Of a stretch of 64,000 nt of DNA, positions 1-8,371 are shown piece by piece; position 1 is the stretch's first letter; each line of letters begins with the position of its first letter. Source of the stretch: an uncultured Burkholderiales bacterium (lineage in GTDB: Bacteria > Pseudomonadota > Gammaproteobacteria > Burkholderiales > Burkholderiaceae_C). The notes beneath the pieces were generated by a model. That model ran no database searches, was not told the DNA's origin, and saw only the letters and a list, made by a program, of their open reading frames with translations. The stretch is taken from positions 1 to 64,000 of the forward strand of contig CALTTG010000003.1 in the NCBI GenBank assembly GCA_943908475.1, given 5' to 3'. A program made the translations under genes and the position numbers.

Positions 1-235
<235 letters not shown>

Positions 236-276
236 TCAGTTCAATGAGGGGATGGATGCCTGCGCGGTGGGTCGAA

Positions 277-567
277 TCACTTCGACACGACGGCGAACAG
301 GTCTTCTTCGCGCATGACCAGCAGCTCTTCGCCATCGACCTTGACGGCCTGGCCCGAGTACTTGCCGAACAGGACGCAGTCGCCCACTTGCACGTTCAAG
401 GCAACGAAATCACCCTTGTCGTTGCGCTTGCCAGGGCCGACGGCCAACACTTCGCCTTGGTCAGGCTTTTCGGTGGCGGCATCAGGAAGGACGATGCCCG
501 AAGCGGTCTTGGTTTCTTGTTCCAGGCGCTTGACGATCACGCGATCGTGCAGGGGACGCAGTTTCAT
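277..567 (-). CDS. groES: GroES co-chaperonin
   Basis: This 96-residue protein caps the GroEL ring in the cytosol. It starts [18 protein letters not shown], as betaproteobacterial GroES does, and carries the mobile-loop segment [15 protein letters not shown] and the beta-barrel motif [23 protein letters not shown] longer in-frame start exists eight codons upstream, but the ATG at 565-567 has the good GGAG ribosome site and matches the family length. It is first in the groES-groEL operon. Control is by the CIRCE operator and sigma32-like promoter upstream. Confidence 0.97.
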   Translation of the reverse strand: MKLRPLHDRVIVKRLEQETKTASGIVLPDAATEKPDQGEVLAVGPGKRNDKGDFVALNVQVGDCVLFGKYSGQAVKVDGEELLVMREEDLFAVVSK

Positions 568-693
568 GGCTTCTCCAGTCTTGAAAGACATCGGTTGGTC
601 TGAGATTTCAACGCGAGCACTTGCTCACATTGAAAGGAAATGAAGTTGAGAGTGCTTCATGTGGGAACCACATGCCGCCTCGGCTCACTTTCG

Positions 694-720
694 TTAGCAC
701 TCATGAGAGGCGAGTGCTAA
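694..720 (-). promoter_or_regulatory. CIRCE operator (HrcA binding site) of groESL
   Basis: A perfect 9-9-9 inverted repeat: TTAGCACTC at 694-702, a nine-base spacer, and GAGTGCTAA at 712-720. This is the canonical CIRCE element bound by the HrcA repressor. It sits between the sigma32-like promoter and groES, about 127 bases upstream of the groES start. Repression of groESL by HrcA is inferred from the family. Confidence 0.95.
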
Positions 721-750
721 TGATATAGGGATGTCTACGAAGGTTTCAAG
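721..750 (-). promoter_or_regulatory. sigma32-like heat-shock promoter of groESL
   Basis: Read on the minus strand, CTTGAAA (744-750) is followed after 13 bases by CCCTATATCA (721-730). These match the heat-shock sigma factor consensus, CTTGAAA and CCCCATNT. The -10 directly abuts the CIRCE element, so HrcA would cover the start site. Dual control by sigma32 and HrcA is known in other betaproteobacteria. Confidence 0.8.
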
Positions 751-861
751 AGGGCCAGCGACATCGAATGCTCGGTACATCCACGGGGCGAAAAAAAAAG
801 ACCGCTCAGTACAATCTGACCAATCATTGATTCTTCGGGCATTCGCTTCAGGCGAGGGCCC

Positions 862-2034
862 ATGGAGTGCCTCGTGTCTGCTTCCTCGCGTTTTTCCACG
901 GTGCCTTTGGCGCTGACCCTTGCTTGTTCCTTGTGGCTGACTGGTTGCGGTGGCGGCGGAGACTCCCCCAACAGCAGCAACAGCACCGTGACGGTGACGG
1001 GGATTGGCACCACGAGCACCAACTCGTATGTTGGCGTGGGTAATACAGCCACGTTCTACATCGTCGGCACAGCACTCGACAACGCGCAATTGCGATTCAC
1101 GGGTTGCGCCGACACCATCACTCAGAGCCGCAGCGATCGTGGTTTGGTCGTCAGCTGTACCGTAGAGGACACGCCAAACGTTGCCCTGAGCGTTCAGAGC
1201 GCGTCGGGCACCACGGTTCGACAAGCCACATTCTTGACACAGTCGGTGAGGAGCCTCACGCAATCCACCACAGGCCCCATCCGATTTGCCCAGAAAATCC
1301 GATTCGAAGCAACCGGCACCGGGTTGAATCAGGGCATCGAGCCAGTGTCTGACGCGTGCAGCGATTTCGAGGTGATCACGTCTTCCGAGAATGCCATGAC
1401 CTTCGACTGCTACGTGTCTGGCAGGGAGGGCACAGTAGCGCTGATCGAAAACCGAGGCAATATTCTTGGCACCACGGCCAACATCACAGGGGTGGAGCAA
1501 CCTGAGGTTGAAATCGTGATCCAGAACCTCGGCACCATCAAAGTGGCATTGGCTGGCGACGCCGCACCGATCACTGTTTACAACTACCTGCGCTACGTGA
1601 ATGATGGTTACTACAACGGCACCATCTTCCACCGTGTGATCAATGGCGCGAACACGACCAAGGTCGTTCAAGGTGGCGGTTTCACCGCAGTAGGGGCCAA
1701 CACACTCACACCTCAAACCGGGACCCTGCGCGACAGCATTCCCCTGGAAACGACGGCCTTCTCCGAGCTTTCAAACACCGATGGCACCATTGCCATGGCA
1801 CGCACCAATGTGGTTGACAGCGCTACCAGCGAGTTTTTCTTCAATACTGCGGACAACAGCGCAGCATACGACTACCTCAACAGTCAATCGCCTGGCTATG
1901 CGGTCTTCGGGACGATCACCCAAGGCCGGGCCCTGCTGGACAGCGTGATGAACACCACCACCCGAACCGTAGGCATCTACAGCGAAGTTCCTGACACCGT
2001 GTACACCATTACTTCAGTGACTCAGACTCAATGA
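862..2034 (+). CDS. Lipoprotein peptidyl-prolyl isomerase (cyclophilin type)
   Basis: A 390-residue protein. Its signal peptide ends in the lipobox LTGC (Cys29) followed by a glycine run, so it should be an exported lipoprotein. Residues 40-210 match nothing I recognise and look like two beta-rich repeats, each with a pair of cysteines. Residues 214-390 are a cyclophilin domain: VEIVIQNLGTIKVAL, then YNYLRYVNDGYYNGTIFHRV, VVQGGGF and SEFFFNT. The catalytic Arg (FHRV) and Gln (QGG) are kept, but the loop between them is longer than usual. A GTG at 874 is an alternative start. A strong terminator follows directly. Confidence 0.85.
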   Translation: MECLVSASSRFSTVPLALTLACSLWLTGCGGGGDSPNSSNSTVTVTGIGTTSTNSYVGVGNTATFYIVGTALDNAQLRFTGCADTITQSRSDRGLVVSCTVEDTPNVALSVQSASGTTVRQATFLTQSVRSLTQSTTGPIRFAQKIRFEATGTGLNQGIEPVSDACSDFEVITSSENAMTFDCYVSGREGTVALIENRGNILGTTANITGVEQPEVEIVIQNLGTIKVALAGDAAPITVYNYLRYVNDGYYNGTIFHRVINGANTTKVVQGGGFTAVGANTLTPQTGTLRDSIPLETTAFSELSNTDGTIAMARTNVVDSATSEFFFNTADNSAAYDYLNSQSPGYAVFGTITQGRALLDSVMNTTTRTVGIYSEVPDTVYTITSVTQTQ

Positions 2035-2057
2035 ACCGCTGATCGCTCGGCACCCCC

Positions 2058-2082
2058 GGCCCGGGACACCCCGGGCCTTTTT
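2058..2082 (+). terminator. Rho-independent terminator after the cyclophilin gene
   Basis: GGCCCGGG at 2058-2065, a four-base loop, CCCGGGCC at 2070-2077, then five T residues. It ends the plus-strand transcript 24 bases after the stop codon. Confidence 0.85.
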
Positions 2083-2092
2083 CATGCCTGGC

Positions 2093-3007
2093 TCACGCCT
2101 GCTGAGCCTTGCTCACTTCATTGAGGGTCTGGGCCGAGCCGCTGCCGGGCACCGTGTCGCCCTGACGATCGGCCACCTGGGCCCAATGCGCAGCCAGTTG
2201 CTCGACTGCATCAGCGCCCCGCCCCAGGTGCACCCCTTGCGTCATGGTGATGTGGGACGTGGCGAACGTGCCTGCGCCCGCGTTCAAGATGGCGCGCGTG
2301 GGCGCCTGATCGCTGGCCAGGAAGAGCATGGCCGGGGTCACCGCCTCGGGCGTCAGCATGGCCAGCACCTCGGGCGGCATCAGGCCCTCGGTCATGCGAG
2401 TGGCGGCCGTGGGCGCCAGACAATTCACCCGCACGTTGTACTTCTCGCCCTCCAAGGCCAGGGTCTGCATCAGGCCCACCAGGGCCATCTTGGCTGCGCC
2501 GTAATTGGCTTGGCCAAAGTTGCCGAACAGGCCCGATGACGACGTGGTCAACACGATGCGGCCGTGGTTCTGGGCCTTCATGAGGTCCCAGACCGCCTTG
2601 CAGGTGTAGAAGGCGCCCATCAGGTGCACATCGACGATCTGCTGGATGTCGTCCAGCGTCATCTTGGAAAACGACTTGTCGCGCAAGAAGCCTGCGTTGT
2701 GGACCAAGATGTCGACGCGCCCCCACTCGGCCATCACTTGATCGACCATCGCCTGCACGGCCTGAGGGTCGGTCACCGAGCTGCGGTTGGCCATGGCGAT
2801 GCCACCGGCGGCCCGGATCTCGGCCACCACTTCATCGGCTGGCGTGGCACCACTGACCGAACCATCTCGCGCCGCCCCAAGGTCATTGACCAGCACCTTG
2901 GCCCCTCGAGCGGCCAGTTGCAGCGCGTGGCTGCGACCCAGGCCGCCACCGGCGCCCGTGACGATGGCCACACGGCCGTCAAAACGAAGGGGAGCGAATG
3001 CGTTCAT
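2093..3007 (-). CDS. SDR-family oxidoreductase, MFE-2 dehydrogenase-like
   Basis: A 304-residue short-chain dehydrogenase. It has the Rossmann motif TGAGGGLG (17-24), the NAG motif near 104-106, and the catalytic Ser about 157, Tyr169 and Lys173 in YGAAK. After the second strand, the run NDLGAARDGSVSGATPADEV is typical of the 3-hydroxyacyl-CoA dehydrogenase part of the HSD17B4/MFE-2 group, so a 3-hydroxyacyl-CoA or related substrate is plausible. The start is the ATG at 3005-3007 with a GAGG site; an upstream in-frame extension is not supported. It is divergent from the metal-dependent hydrolase gene. The exact substrate is unknown. Confidence 0.85.
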   Translation of the reverse strand: MNAFAPLRFDGRVAIVTGAGGGLGRSHALQLAARGAKVLVNDLGAARDGSVSGATPADEVVAEIRAAGGIAMANRSSVTDPQAVQAMVDQVMAEWGRVDILVHNAGFLRDKSFSKMTLDDIQQIVDVHLMGAFYTCKAVWDLMKAQNHGRIVLTTSSSGLFGNFGQANYGAAKMALVGLMQTLALEGEKYNVRVNCLAPTAATRMTEGLMPPEVLAMLTPEAVTPAMLFLASDQAPTRAILNAGAGTFATSHITMTQGVHLGRGADAVEQLAAHWAQVADRQGDTVPGSGSAQTLNEVSKAQQA

Positions 3008-3175
3008 GCGAAGACCTCGAATGCCAATGTCTGAAAACACCCTCGATCATGCGCCCAAACACACCCCGAACAGGTGCGGAATGTCGCTCAGGATGCCTTG
3101 ATGTCGCGCCAGCATGCCCAACCATTACAGATACACCTCATAAACTGCAGCCGTCAGTAACGAGGAGACCCACTC

Positions 3176-4057
3176 ATGGCCCACACCACGCCCCAGAAGC
3201 CCGACGAGATCGTGCCGCGCGAAAAGCTGGACTTCCATCTGGATGAATCCACGCCTCGCCACTGGTACGGTGGCGACGCATTCAAGACCCGCCTGTTTGA
3301 CGGCATGCAAGCCGCCTTCCCGGACGGCGAGCGTTACTTCATCACCAGCGTGCGGGCCTTCCGCCATCTGATCACCGACCCCAAACTGGCCGAGGACGTG
3401 AAGAACTTCATCCGCCAGGAAGGCCAACACGGCATCGCCCACACCCACTACAACGACCTGCTGCGCAAGCAGGGTTGTGACGTGGACCGCATCCTGACCG
3501 ATGCCAAGGCCCTGTTCGACGACTACACCAAGAAATACTCGGCCGAATACAACCTGGCGCTGACCGCGGCCTTCGAGCACTTCACGGCCATGATGGCCGA
3601 GACCCTGTTCAAGCACCGCGATGTGATGGCCCCTGCCGACCCCAACGTGCGGGCCATGTGGGCCTGGCACGCCATTGAAGAGATGGAGCACAAGGCCGTT
3701 GCCTTTGACGTGATGCAGAACGTGGCCAAGGTGGGCTACTTCATGCGCAGTGCCGCGATGGTGCACGCGCTCTACAAGGTGGTGGTGGACAGCATTCGCC
3801 TGACCAACCGCTTGCTGGTGGGAGATGGCTACAGCGGTATCAAGCGTGCCGCCTTGATCACCAAAGGCCTGTGGTGGGTGTATGGCCCCAAGGGTCTGTT
3901 TTCTCGCAGCACGCTCAAGCTGATGGACTACTTCCGCCCTGGTTTCCACCCTTGGCAACACGAAGTCATTCACAGCTACCCGGTGTGGGTGAAGTCGTAC
4001 GAGGAGTCAGGCGACCCCATGTTGGCCGGAGACGCCCTCTTCCAGGCGGCGCGCTGA
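3176..4057 (+). CDS. Predicted metal-dependent hydrolase (PF10118 family)
   Basis: A 293-residue cytosolic protein of the helical metal-dependent hydrolase family PF10118. Seen in the sequence are the family opening ([20 protein letters not shown]), the acidic/histidine helix [16 protein letters not shown], and [13 protein letters not shown], which together would supply metal ligands. A GAGGAG ribosome site precedes the ATG. No reaction is established for the family. Neighbours in this organism are often lipid genes, and a divergent SDR lies upstream here. Two inverted repeats follow the stop. Confidence 0.85.
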   Translation: MAHTTPQKPDEIVPREKLDFHLDESTPRHWYGGDAFKTRLFDGMQAAFPDGERYFITSVRAFRHLITDPKLAEDVKNFIRQEGQHGIAHTHYNDLLRKQGCDVDRILTDAKALFDDYTKKYSAEYNLALTAAFEHFTAMMAETLFKHRDVMAPADPNVRAMWAWHAIEEMEHKAVAFDVMQNVAKVGYFMRSAAMVHALYKVVVDSIRLTNRLLVGDGYSGIKRAALITKGLWWVYGPKGLFSRSTLKLMDYFRPGFHPWQHEVIHSYPVWVKSYEESGDPMLAGDALFQAAR

Positions 4058-4067
4058 GCCCCAACCA

Positions 4068-4096
4068 TTCGGTGAGCCCGAAATGGGCTCACCGAA
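4068..4096. repeat. Perfect 12-bp hairpin after the hydrolase gene
   Basis: TTCGGTGAGCCC (4068-4079) and GGGCTCACCGAA (4085-4096) form a perfect stem with a five-base loop. There is no T tract, so it may stabilise the 3' end of the mRNA rather than terminate it. A true terminator lies 30 bases on. Confidence 0.6.
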
Positions 4097-4127
4097 GCGC
4101 ACCCCAAAGCGCACCCGTTTTCCCATG

Positions 4128-4157
4128 AAAAAAAGCAGCCCTGAGGCTGCTTTTTTT
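4128..4157. terminator. Bidirectional Rho-independent terminator
   Basis: Seven A residues, GCAGCC (4135-4140), a four-base loop, GGCTGC (4145-4150), then seven T residues. It can end both the plus-strand hydrolase transcript and the minus-strand PEP-CTERM transcript that converge here. Confidence 0.9.
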
Positions 4158-4200
4158 GTGGCGGCACCCCAGGTTGGGGCGCCGCATCAGATCGAAACAA

Positions 4201-4821
4201 TCAGGCCTTGCGACGAGCGGCCATGGCGATGCCACCCAGACCCAGCAGCATCAGTGCATAGGTGGAGGGTTCCGGCACGGGCGAAGGCATGGACACCGAC
4301 TTGATCACCGAGGTGACCGACGACAGTTGGGCGGTGCTGATGTTCTTGCTGGTCAGGTAGGCCGACAGAGCGGGGGCCACGCTGAAGTTCGAAGCGATCA
4401 GGGTGCCGTTGCTGTTGGTCACGGTGCCAGCGGTCAGCAGGCCGCCGTTTTGGTAGTCCAGCGTGCCAGCGATCACGCCGGTGCCGACCAGGTCGCCCAA
4501 GATGGTCTTGGTGGCCACGTCGTACGAGAAATCAGCGAACGAAGCGGTCTGGGGGAAGCCCAGGATGGCGAACGCCAGCTTGAAGCCGTCGGCGTTGACG
4601 TAGTCGATCAGGCTGGCCGTGGTCTTGGTGCTGTCCAGGTTGGCGATCAGCACGCCAGAGCCGCTGTTGTAGCTGGCGGTGCCCAGGGCCGTGGCGGTCA
4701 CGCCGTTGGCGGCCATCGAGGCGGCGTCCAGGGACACGGTGGAGGTAGCGGCGAACACGCTACCGGCAGAAGCCAGGGCGGCGGCGGCCACGACTGCGCG
4801 GGAAATTTGCTTCATCTTCAT
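4201..4821 (-). CDS. PEP-CTERM sorting-domain surface protein
   Basis: A 206-residue exported protein. The signal peptide MKMKQISRAVVAAAALASAG is cleaved after FA near residue 24. The body is small-residue-rich with no recognised domain. The C-terminus has the PEP-CTERM tripartite signal: PVPEPSTYAL, a hydrophobic helix, then AARRKA. Such tails are recognised by exosortase, which processes the protein for surface display or exopolysaccharide association. No exosortase gene lies in the window. ATG codons at residues 1 and 3 are both possible starts. It ends next to a bidirectional terminator. Confidence 0.9.
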   Translation of the reverse strand: MKMKQISRAVVAAAALASAGSVFAATSTVSLDAASMAANGVTATALGTASYNSGSGVLIANLDSTKTTASLIDYVNADGFKLAFAILGFPQTASFADFSYDVATKTILGDLVGTGVIAGTLDYQNGGLLTAGTVTNSNGTLIASNFSVAPALSAYLTSKNISTAQLSSVTSVIKSVSMPSPVPEPSTYALMLLGLGGIAMAARRKA

Positions 4822-5017
4822 GGTTGAGGTTCCTCAATGACTGGTGGACTCACTGGCAGTGCCAGCACTCATGTGTGTTTCTTGCTCTGCTGCGGCCACC
4901 CTGGGAGACCGCATGACTGAACTGTCTCCGAAGGCCCCCTCGCTGCCCACAGGGTTTGTCCCGCAAACCCCTCAGACGCGGGGGGAACTTTCCGTGCAAA
5001 GTGTGTGCATACCGCAC

Positions 5018-5042
5018 ATTCAAGGGGGGCCACCCCTTGAAT
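5018..5042. repeat. Inverted repeat at the 3' end of the crotonase gene
   Basis: ATTCAAGGGG (5018-5027) and CCCCTTGAAT (5033-5042) form a 10-bp stem with a five-base loop, touching the crotonase stop codon. It lacks a T tract on either side. It could be a weak terminator or an mRNA-end stabiliser. Apart from this, the 220 bases between the crotonase and the PEP-CTERM gene hold nothing recognisable. Confidence 0.45.
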
Positions 5043-5920
5043 CAGGCCCACCAAGGATAGAAGTCGGGCATGTCAGAGGCCTTGCTGGTGAACTGCGCCG
5101 GGCGCTTTTCCAGGAAAGCACGCACGCCTTCTTTGCCGTCACCGACGCTGGTGTAGAACATGGCCAGAGAATCGACCTGGTGAGCCGCCAGAGGGTGAGG
5201 CTGCGCCGAGTTCCGATACATCATCTGCCGGGTCAGGGCGATGCCCACGGCCGAGCGCTCGCTGGCAATGCGCCGTGCAATCTTCAGGGCCTCGTCGAGC
5301 AACTGGTCAGCAGGCACCACCGCCTTGACCAGCCCCCCACGCTGCGCCTCATGACCGTCGAACACGTCGGCCATGTAAGTCCACTCCAAGGCCTGCGAAA
5401 TGCCCACGATGCGCGGCAAGAACCAACTGGAGCAAGCTTCCGGCACGATGCCAATGCGGCCGAACACGAAGCCGATCCGGGCCTTGTCGGACGCCAGTCG
5501 GATGTCCATGGGCAGGGTCATGGTGGCGCCAATGCCGACGGCGGCCCCATTGATCGCGCCGATCACCGGCTTCTTGCAATTGAAGATGGACAAAACCACA
5601 CGACCGCCAGTGTCGCGCACGCCGTCGAAGATCGCCGGATCGTCCAGGCGATCTTGCATGTCGGACAGTGTGGGCTGAAGGGTCTCGTCCAGACCGAACA
5701 CATTGCCGGGTTTGGTCAGGTCCATGCCTGCGCAAAACGCTTTGCCGGCCCCTGTGACCACGATCGCACGCACGGCATCGTCATCACTGGCGCGGTTGAA
5801 GGCATCGACCAACTCGTTGGCCATCTCCACGGTGAACGAATTGAGGTGTTCAGGCCGATTGAGGGTCAACAACAGCACGCCATCGTCGGCCACGCAATAG
5901 CTCAGGGTCTGGTAGGTCAT
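5042..5920 (-). CDS. Crotonase-superfamily protein (enoyl-CoA hydratase/isomerase-like)
   Basis: A 292-residue cytosolic crotonase. RPEHLNSF, the oxyanion-hole segment GKAFCAGMDL (60-69) and GAINGAAVGIGATMTLPMD (121-139) are clear. By my alignment to rat enoyl-CoA hydratase, the two hydratase glutamates are replaced (Thr133 and Phe153). A glutamate is present at 161 in GIVPEA, the position used by delta3-delta2-enoyl-CoA isomerases. An isomerase-like or other CoA reaction is therefore more likely than hydration. The start at 5918-5920 follows AGGAAC; an upstream in-frame extension is not supported. It is monocistronic. Confidence 0.85.
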   Translation of the reverse strand: MTYQTLSYCVADDGVLLLTLNRPEHLNSFTVEMANELVDAFNRASDDDAVRAIVVTGAGKAFCAGMDLTKPGNVFGLDETLQPTLSDMQDRLDDPAIFDGVRDTGGRVVLSIFNCKKPVIGAINGAAVGIGATMTLPMDIRLASDKARIGFVFGRIGIVPEACSSWFLPRIVGISQALEWTYMADVFDGHEAQRGGLVKAVVPADQLLDEALKIARRIASERSAVGIALTRQMMYRNSAQPHPLAAHQVDSLAMFYTSVGDGKEGVRAFLEKRPAQFTSKASDMPDFYPWWA

Positions 5921-6072
5921 GTCGCAAAGGTTCCTGGAGGATGAGAACAAGCACGCCGGGAATGTTGGGGGGGCGTTGTGTCAGTTTGACTCAGCGTAAA
6001 CCCGAGCCCAAGCCACACAGGCACACTGGAGAATGAATCACCTTGAATGCACTTGTGTGAGGAGTTGACCCC

Positions 6073-6246
6073 ATGTGGAAGCTGATGTTGGCCTTCGTCG
6101 TGTTCGCCGCTGGCGCCGTGTACCTGCTGATGCAAGGCGGTGACATCGACATGAGCGGCGAGAAACACGGCTCGGAGGCCACCCACGCCGAAGAGTCGCA
6201 CGCCCCCGTGGCGGGCTCGGCTCCGGCGTCTGCCGCCTCGAACTGA
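6073..6246 (+). CDS. Small single-span membrane protein, 57 residues
   Basis: A short reading frame with a GAGGAG ribosome site nine bases before its ATG. The product starts MWKLMLAFVVFAAGAVYLLM, one transmembrane helix. A hydrophilic tail follows, rich in His, Glu, Ser and Ala, including GEKHGSEATHAEESHAPV. It ends three bases before the stop of the convergent mutT gene. I recognise no family. The tail could face the periplasm and might bind metal, but that is only a guess from its histidines. Confidence 0.7.
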   Translation: MWKLMLAFVVFAAGAVYLLMQGGDIDMSGEKHGSEATHAEESHAPVAGSAPASAASN

Positions 6247-6249
6247 GGC

Positions 6250-6744
6250 TCAGGCCTCTCGGTGCGTGGGCCCGACGTGGCCCCGCTCGCTGGCGAGCCA
6301 CTGGAGCACCGGGATGGTGCCCGGCAAGACGGGCGTCATGGCCACCGGCAGGGTCTGCCACGCCATGCGCTGGCCTTCCTTCATGTCGAACTCGCCCGTC
6401 CAGTCGTAGACCTTGCAAAAGTTCAATCGCACCTTGGCATGCGGGTACTCCATCACTTCCACCTGCCAGGGATGGGCAGGCCCGATGGTGACACCGATCT
6501 CTTCGATCAACTCGCGCCGCAGGGCCTGCTCCACGGTCTCGCCCGCTTCGAGCTTGCCCCCCGGAAACTCCCAGTACCCGGCGTAAACCTTGCCCTCCGG
6601 GCGCGAGGTCATCAAGAAGCGGGTTTCACGGCCTTGGGCATCTCGCTCCACCAAGACACCCACCGCCACCTCCACCGGGGCCCGGTCGGTGTCGCCCATC
6701 ACGTGATACGACTTGCGCTCGCCTTGGGACGTGGGTTGACTCAT
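6250..6744 (-). CDS. mutT: Nudix hydrolase, MutT-type 8-oxo-dGTP diphosphatase
   Basis: A 164-residue cytosolic Nudix enzyme that would hydrolyse oxidised nucleoside triphosphates to prevent A:T to C:G mutation. A complete Nudix box is visible at residues 63-85, with Gly63, Glu69 and the RELIEEIGV core. YAGYWEFPGGKLEAGE before it is typical of the MutT/NUDT1 branch. The first 15 residues are not conserved-looking, and Met16 is an alternative start. Its ATG overlaps the stop of the upstream DUF815 ATPase gene in an ATGA junction, so the two are translationally coupled. Confidence 0.88.
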   Translation of the reverse strand: MSQPTSQGERKSYHVMGDTDRAPVEVAVGVLVERDAQGRETRFLMTSRPEGKVYAGYWEFPGGKLEAGETVEQALRRELIEEIGVTIGPAHPWQVEVMEYPHAKVRLNFCKVYDWTGEFDMKEGQRMAWQTLPVAMTPVLPGTIPVLQWLASERGHVGPTHREA

Positions 6745-7652
6745 GCGCCCTCCTGGCGACCCGCAAAATCGCGGGCGAACTGACTGGCGACGCGCCCCGA
6801 CCTGGAACCCCGCTCAATGGCCCAGACCAGGGCCTGCGGACGAGCCTCCTCCATCACCGAGGTTGGCAGACCGAAATGGGTCAGCCATTGCTCAACAATG
6901 GTCAAGTATTCGTCTTGCGTGAAGGGGTAGAAGCTGATCCACAGGCCAAAGCGCTCCGACAGAGAGATCTTCTCTTCCACCGTTTCACCCGGGTGCAGCT
7001 CGCCATCGGCCGTGTGCTTGTAGGTCTTGTTGTCCGAGTGGTATTCGGGCAGCAAATGGCGCCGGTTCGAGGTGGCGATGATCAGCACGTTGTCGCCGCT
7101 GGCAGAGATCGTGCCGTCGAGGATGGATTTCAGCGCCTTGTAGCCGGGCTCGCCCTCTTCAAAGCTGAGGTCATCGCAGAACACGATGAAGCGCTCGGGG
7201 CGCTCGCTGACGAGGTCGATCAAGTCCGGCAGGTCCACCAGGTCGGTTTTGTCCACTTCGATCAGCCGCAGGCCCTGGGGGGCGTGAGCGTGCAGGGCCG
7301 CCTTGACCAGAGACGATTTGCCCGTGCCGCGGGCGCCACTGAGCAAGACGTTGTTGGCCGACCGCCCCGCCACGAACTGGGCGAGGTTGCGCGCAAATCG
7401 TTCCTTCTGGGTGTCGATTTCTTGCAGGTCGTCGTAACGGACCTGGCCCACGTGACGAATCGGCTCCAACCAGCCCGTGGCCCAGGCGGCGTTGTGGCGC
7501 TTGCGATAGCGAAAAGCCACCGAGGCCTGCCAGTCGGGCGGCGCAATCGGCGCGTGGTCGGGTGAGGGCAACAGCGCATCCAGGCGGCCCACCAGGGCTT
7601 CGGCGCGCTGCAGCAGTTGAACCAGGGCGGGGTCGAGCGAAGAAGCAGTCAT
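6741..7652 (-). CDS. DUF815-family AAA-type ATPase
   Basis: A 303-residue cytosolic P-loop ATPase of family PF05673. The Walker A motif GARGTGKS lies at 106-113 and the Walker B-like FIVFCDDL at 155-162. FEEGEPGYKALKSILDG and ATSNRRHLLPE are family hallmarks. The biological role is not known. A longer in-frame extension upstream lacks support; the ATG at 7650-7652 gives the family length. It forms an operon with mutT, with a four-base overlap. Confidence 0.88.
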   Translation of the reverse strand: MTASSLDPALVQLLQRAEALVGRLDALLPSPDHAPIAPPDWQASVAFRYRKRHNAAWATGWLEPIRHVGQVRYDDLQEIDTQKERFARNLAQFVAGRSANNVLLSGARGTGKSSLVKAALHAHAPQGLRLIEVDKTDLVDLPDLIDLVSERPERFIVFCDDLSFEEGEPGYKALKSILDGTISASGDNVLIIATSNRRHLLPEYHSDNKTYKHTADGELHPGETVEEKISLSERFGLWISFYPFTQDEYLTIVEQWLTHFGLPTSVMEEARPQALVWAIERGSRSGRVASQFARDFAGRQEGA

Positions 7653-7689
7653 GGGCCGCAGTGTAGCGGCGCGCCACCCCAAGGAGGCC

Positions 7690-8352
7690 TCACACCACCA
7701 GGGTGCGCAGGGTGGCCTCGAGGTGTTCGGTGGGCAGGCGTTTGAACCCGGTGCGCACATGGCGGTGCAAGCGCCCCTGCAGCAGGCTGACGGCAATGGC
7801 TGCGCGGGCTTGCGCATCGACCGTGGGCTGCGCGGAGCCCTGCGACTCGGCCAGGGCTTTGCAGCTTTGGCGCAGCAGGGACTCGAGCCGATCGAAGCAC
7901 TGGTTCATGCGCACGGCCAGCCGCTCGTTCTCGAACACCAGGGCATCGCCCGCCATGACCCGCGCCATGCCGGGGTTCTTTTCGGCAAACTGCAGGACCA
8001 TGGCGACCAAGCGGGTGACCTGACGCGCAGGGTCGGCCTCGCGATCGACGATCTGATTGGCCAGCGTGAACAGGCTTTGCTCGATGAACTCGATGAGGCC
8101 CTCGAACATCTGCGCCTTGCTGGCAAAGTGGCGGTACAAGGCCGCTTCGCTGACTTGCAGACGGGACGCCAAGGCGGCGGTGGTGATGCGATCGGCGCCC
8201 GGGGCCTCGAGCATCGCGGCCAGGGCTTGGAGGATCTGCACCCGACGCTCACCCGGCTTGGGACGCTTGCGCACCACAGCGGCCTCGGGCCGATCCGGCG
8301 TGTCGGGGGCGGCAGTCTCCGTGAGAGCGGCGTCAACGGCTGGCGAGGTCAT
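7690..8352 (-). CDS. slmA: Nucleoid occlusion factor SlmA (TetR family)
   Basis: A 220-residue TetR-fold DNA-binding protein that in gammaproteobacteria blocks FtsZ ring assembly over the nucleoid. After a disordered N-terminus (1-32), residues GERRVQILQALAAMLE and the helix-turn-helix LASRLQVSEAALYRHFASKA match SlmA. FIEQSLFTLANQIVDRE and the C-terminal GFKRLPTEHLEATLRTL also fit. It is third in the argB-HAD-slmA cluster, 19 bases after the HAD gene, a known arrangement in Burkholderiales. Confidence 0.92.
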   Translation of the reverse strand: MTSPAVDAALTETAAPDTPDRPEAAVVRKRPKPGERRVQILQALAAMLEAPGADRITTAALASRLQVSEAALYRHFASKAQMFEGLIEFIEQSLFTLANQIVDREADPARQVTRLVAMVLQFAEKNPGMARVMAGDALVFENERLAVRMNQCFDRLESLLRQSCKALAESQGSAQPTVDAQARAAIAVSLLQGRLHRHVRTGFKRLPTEHLEATLRTLVV

Positions 8353-8371
8353 GGCATCCCGGTCTGGTTTG

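Noticed and set aside
694..1716. 340-codon minus-strand frame over the cyclophilin gene and the CIRCE region
   Set aside because: It overlaps the heat-shock control region and a clear lipoprotein gene, and shows no motifs.
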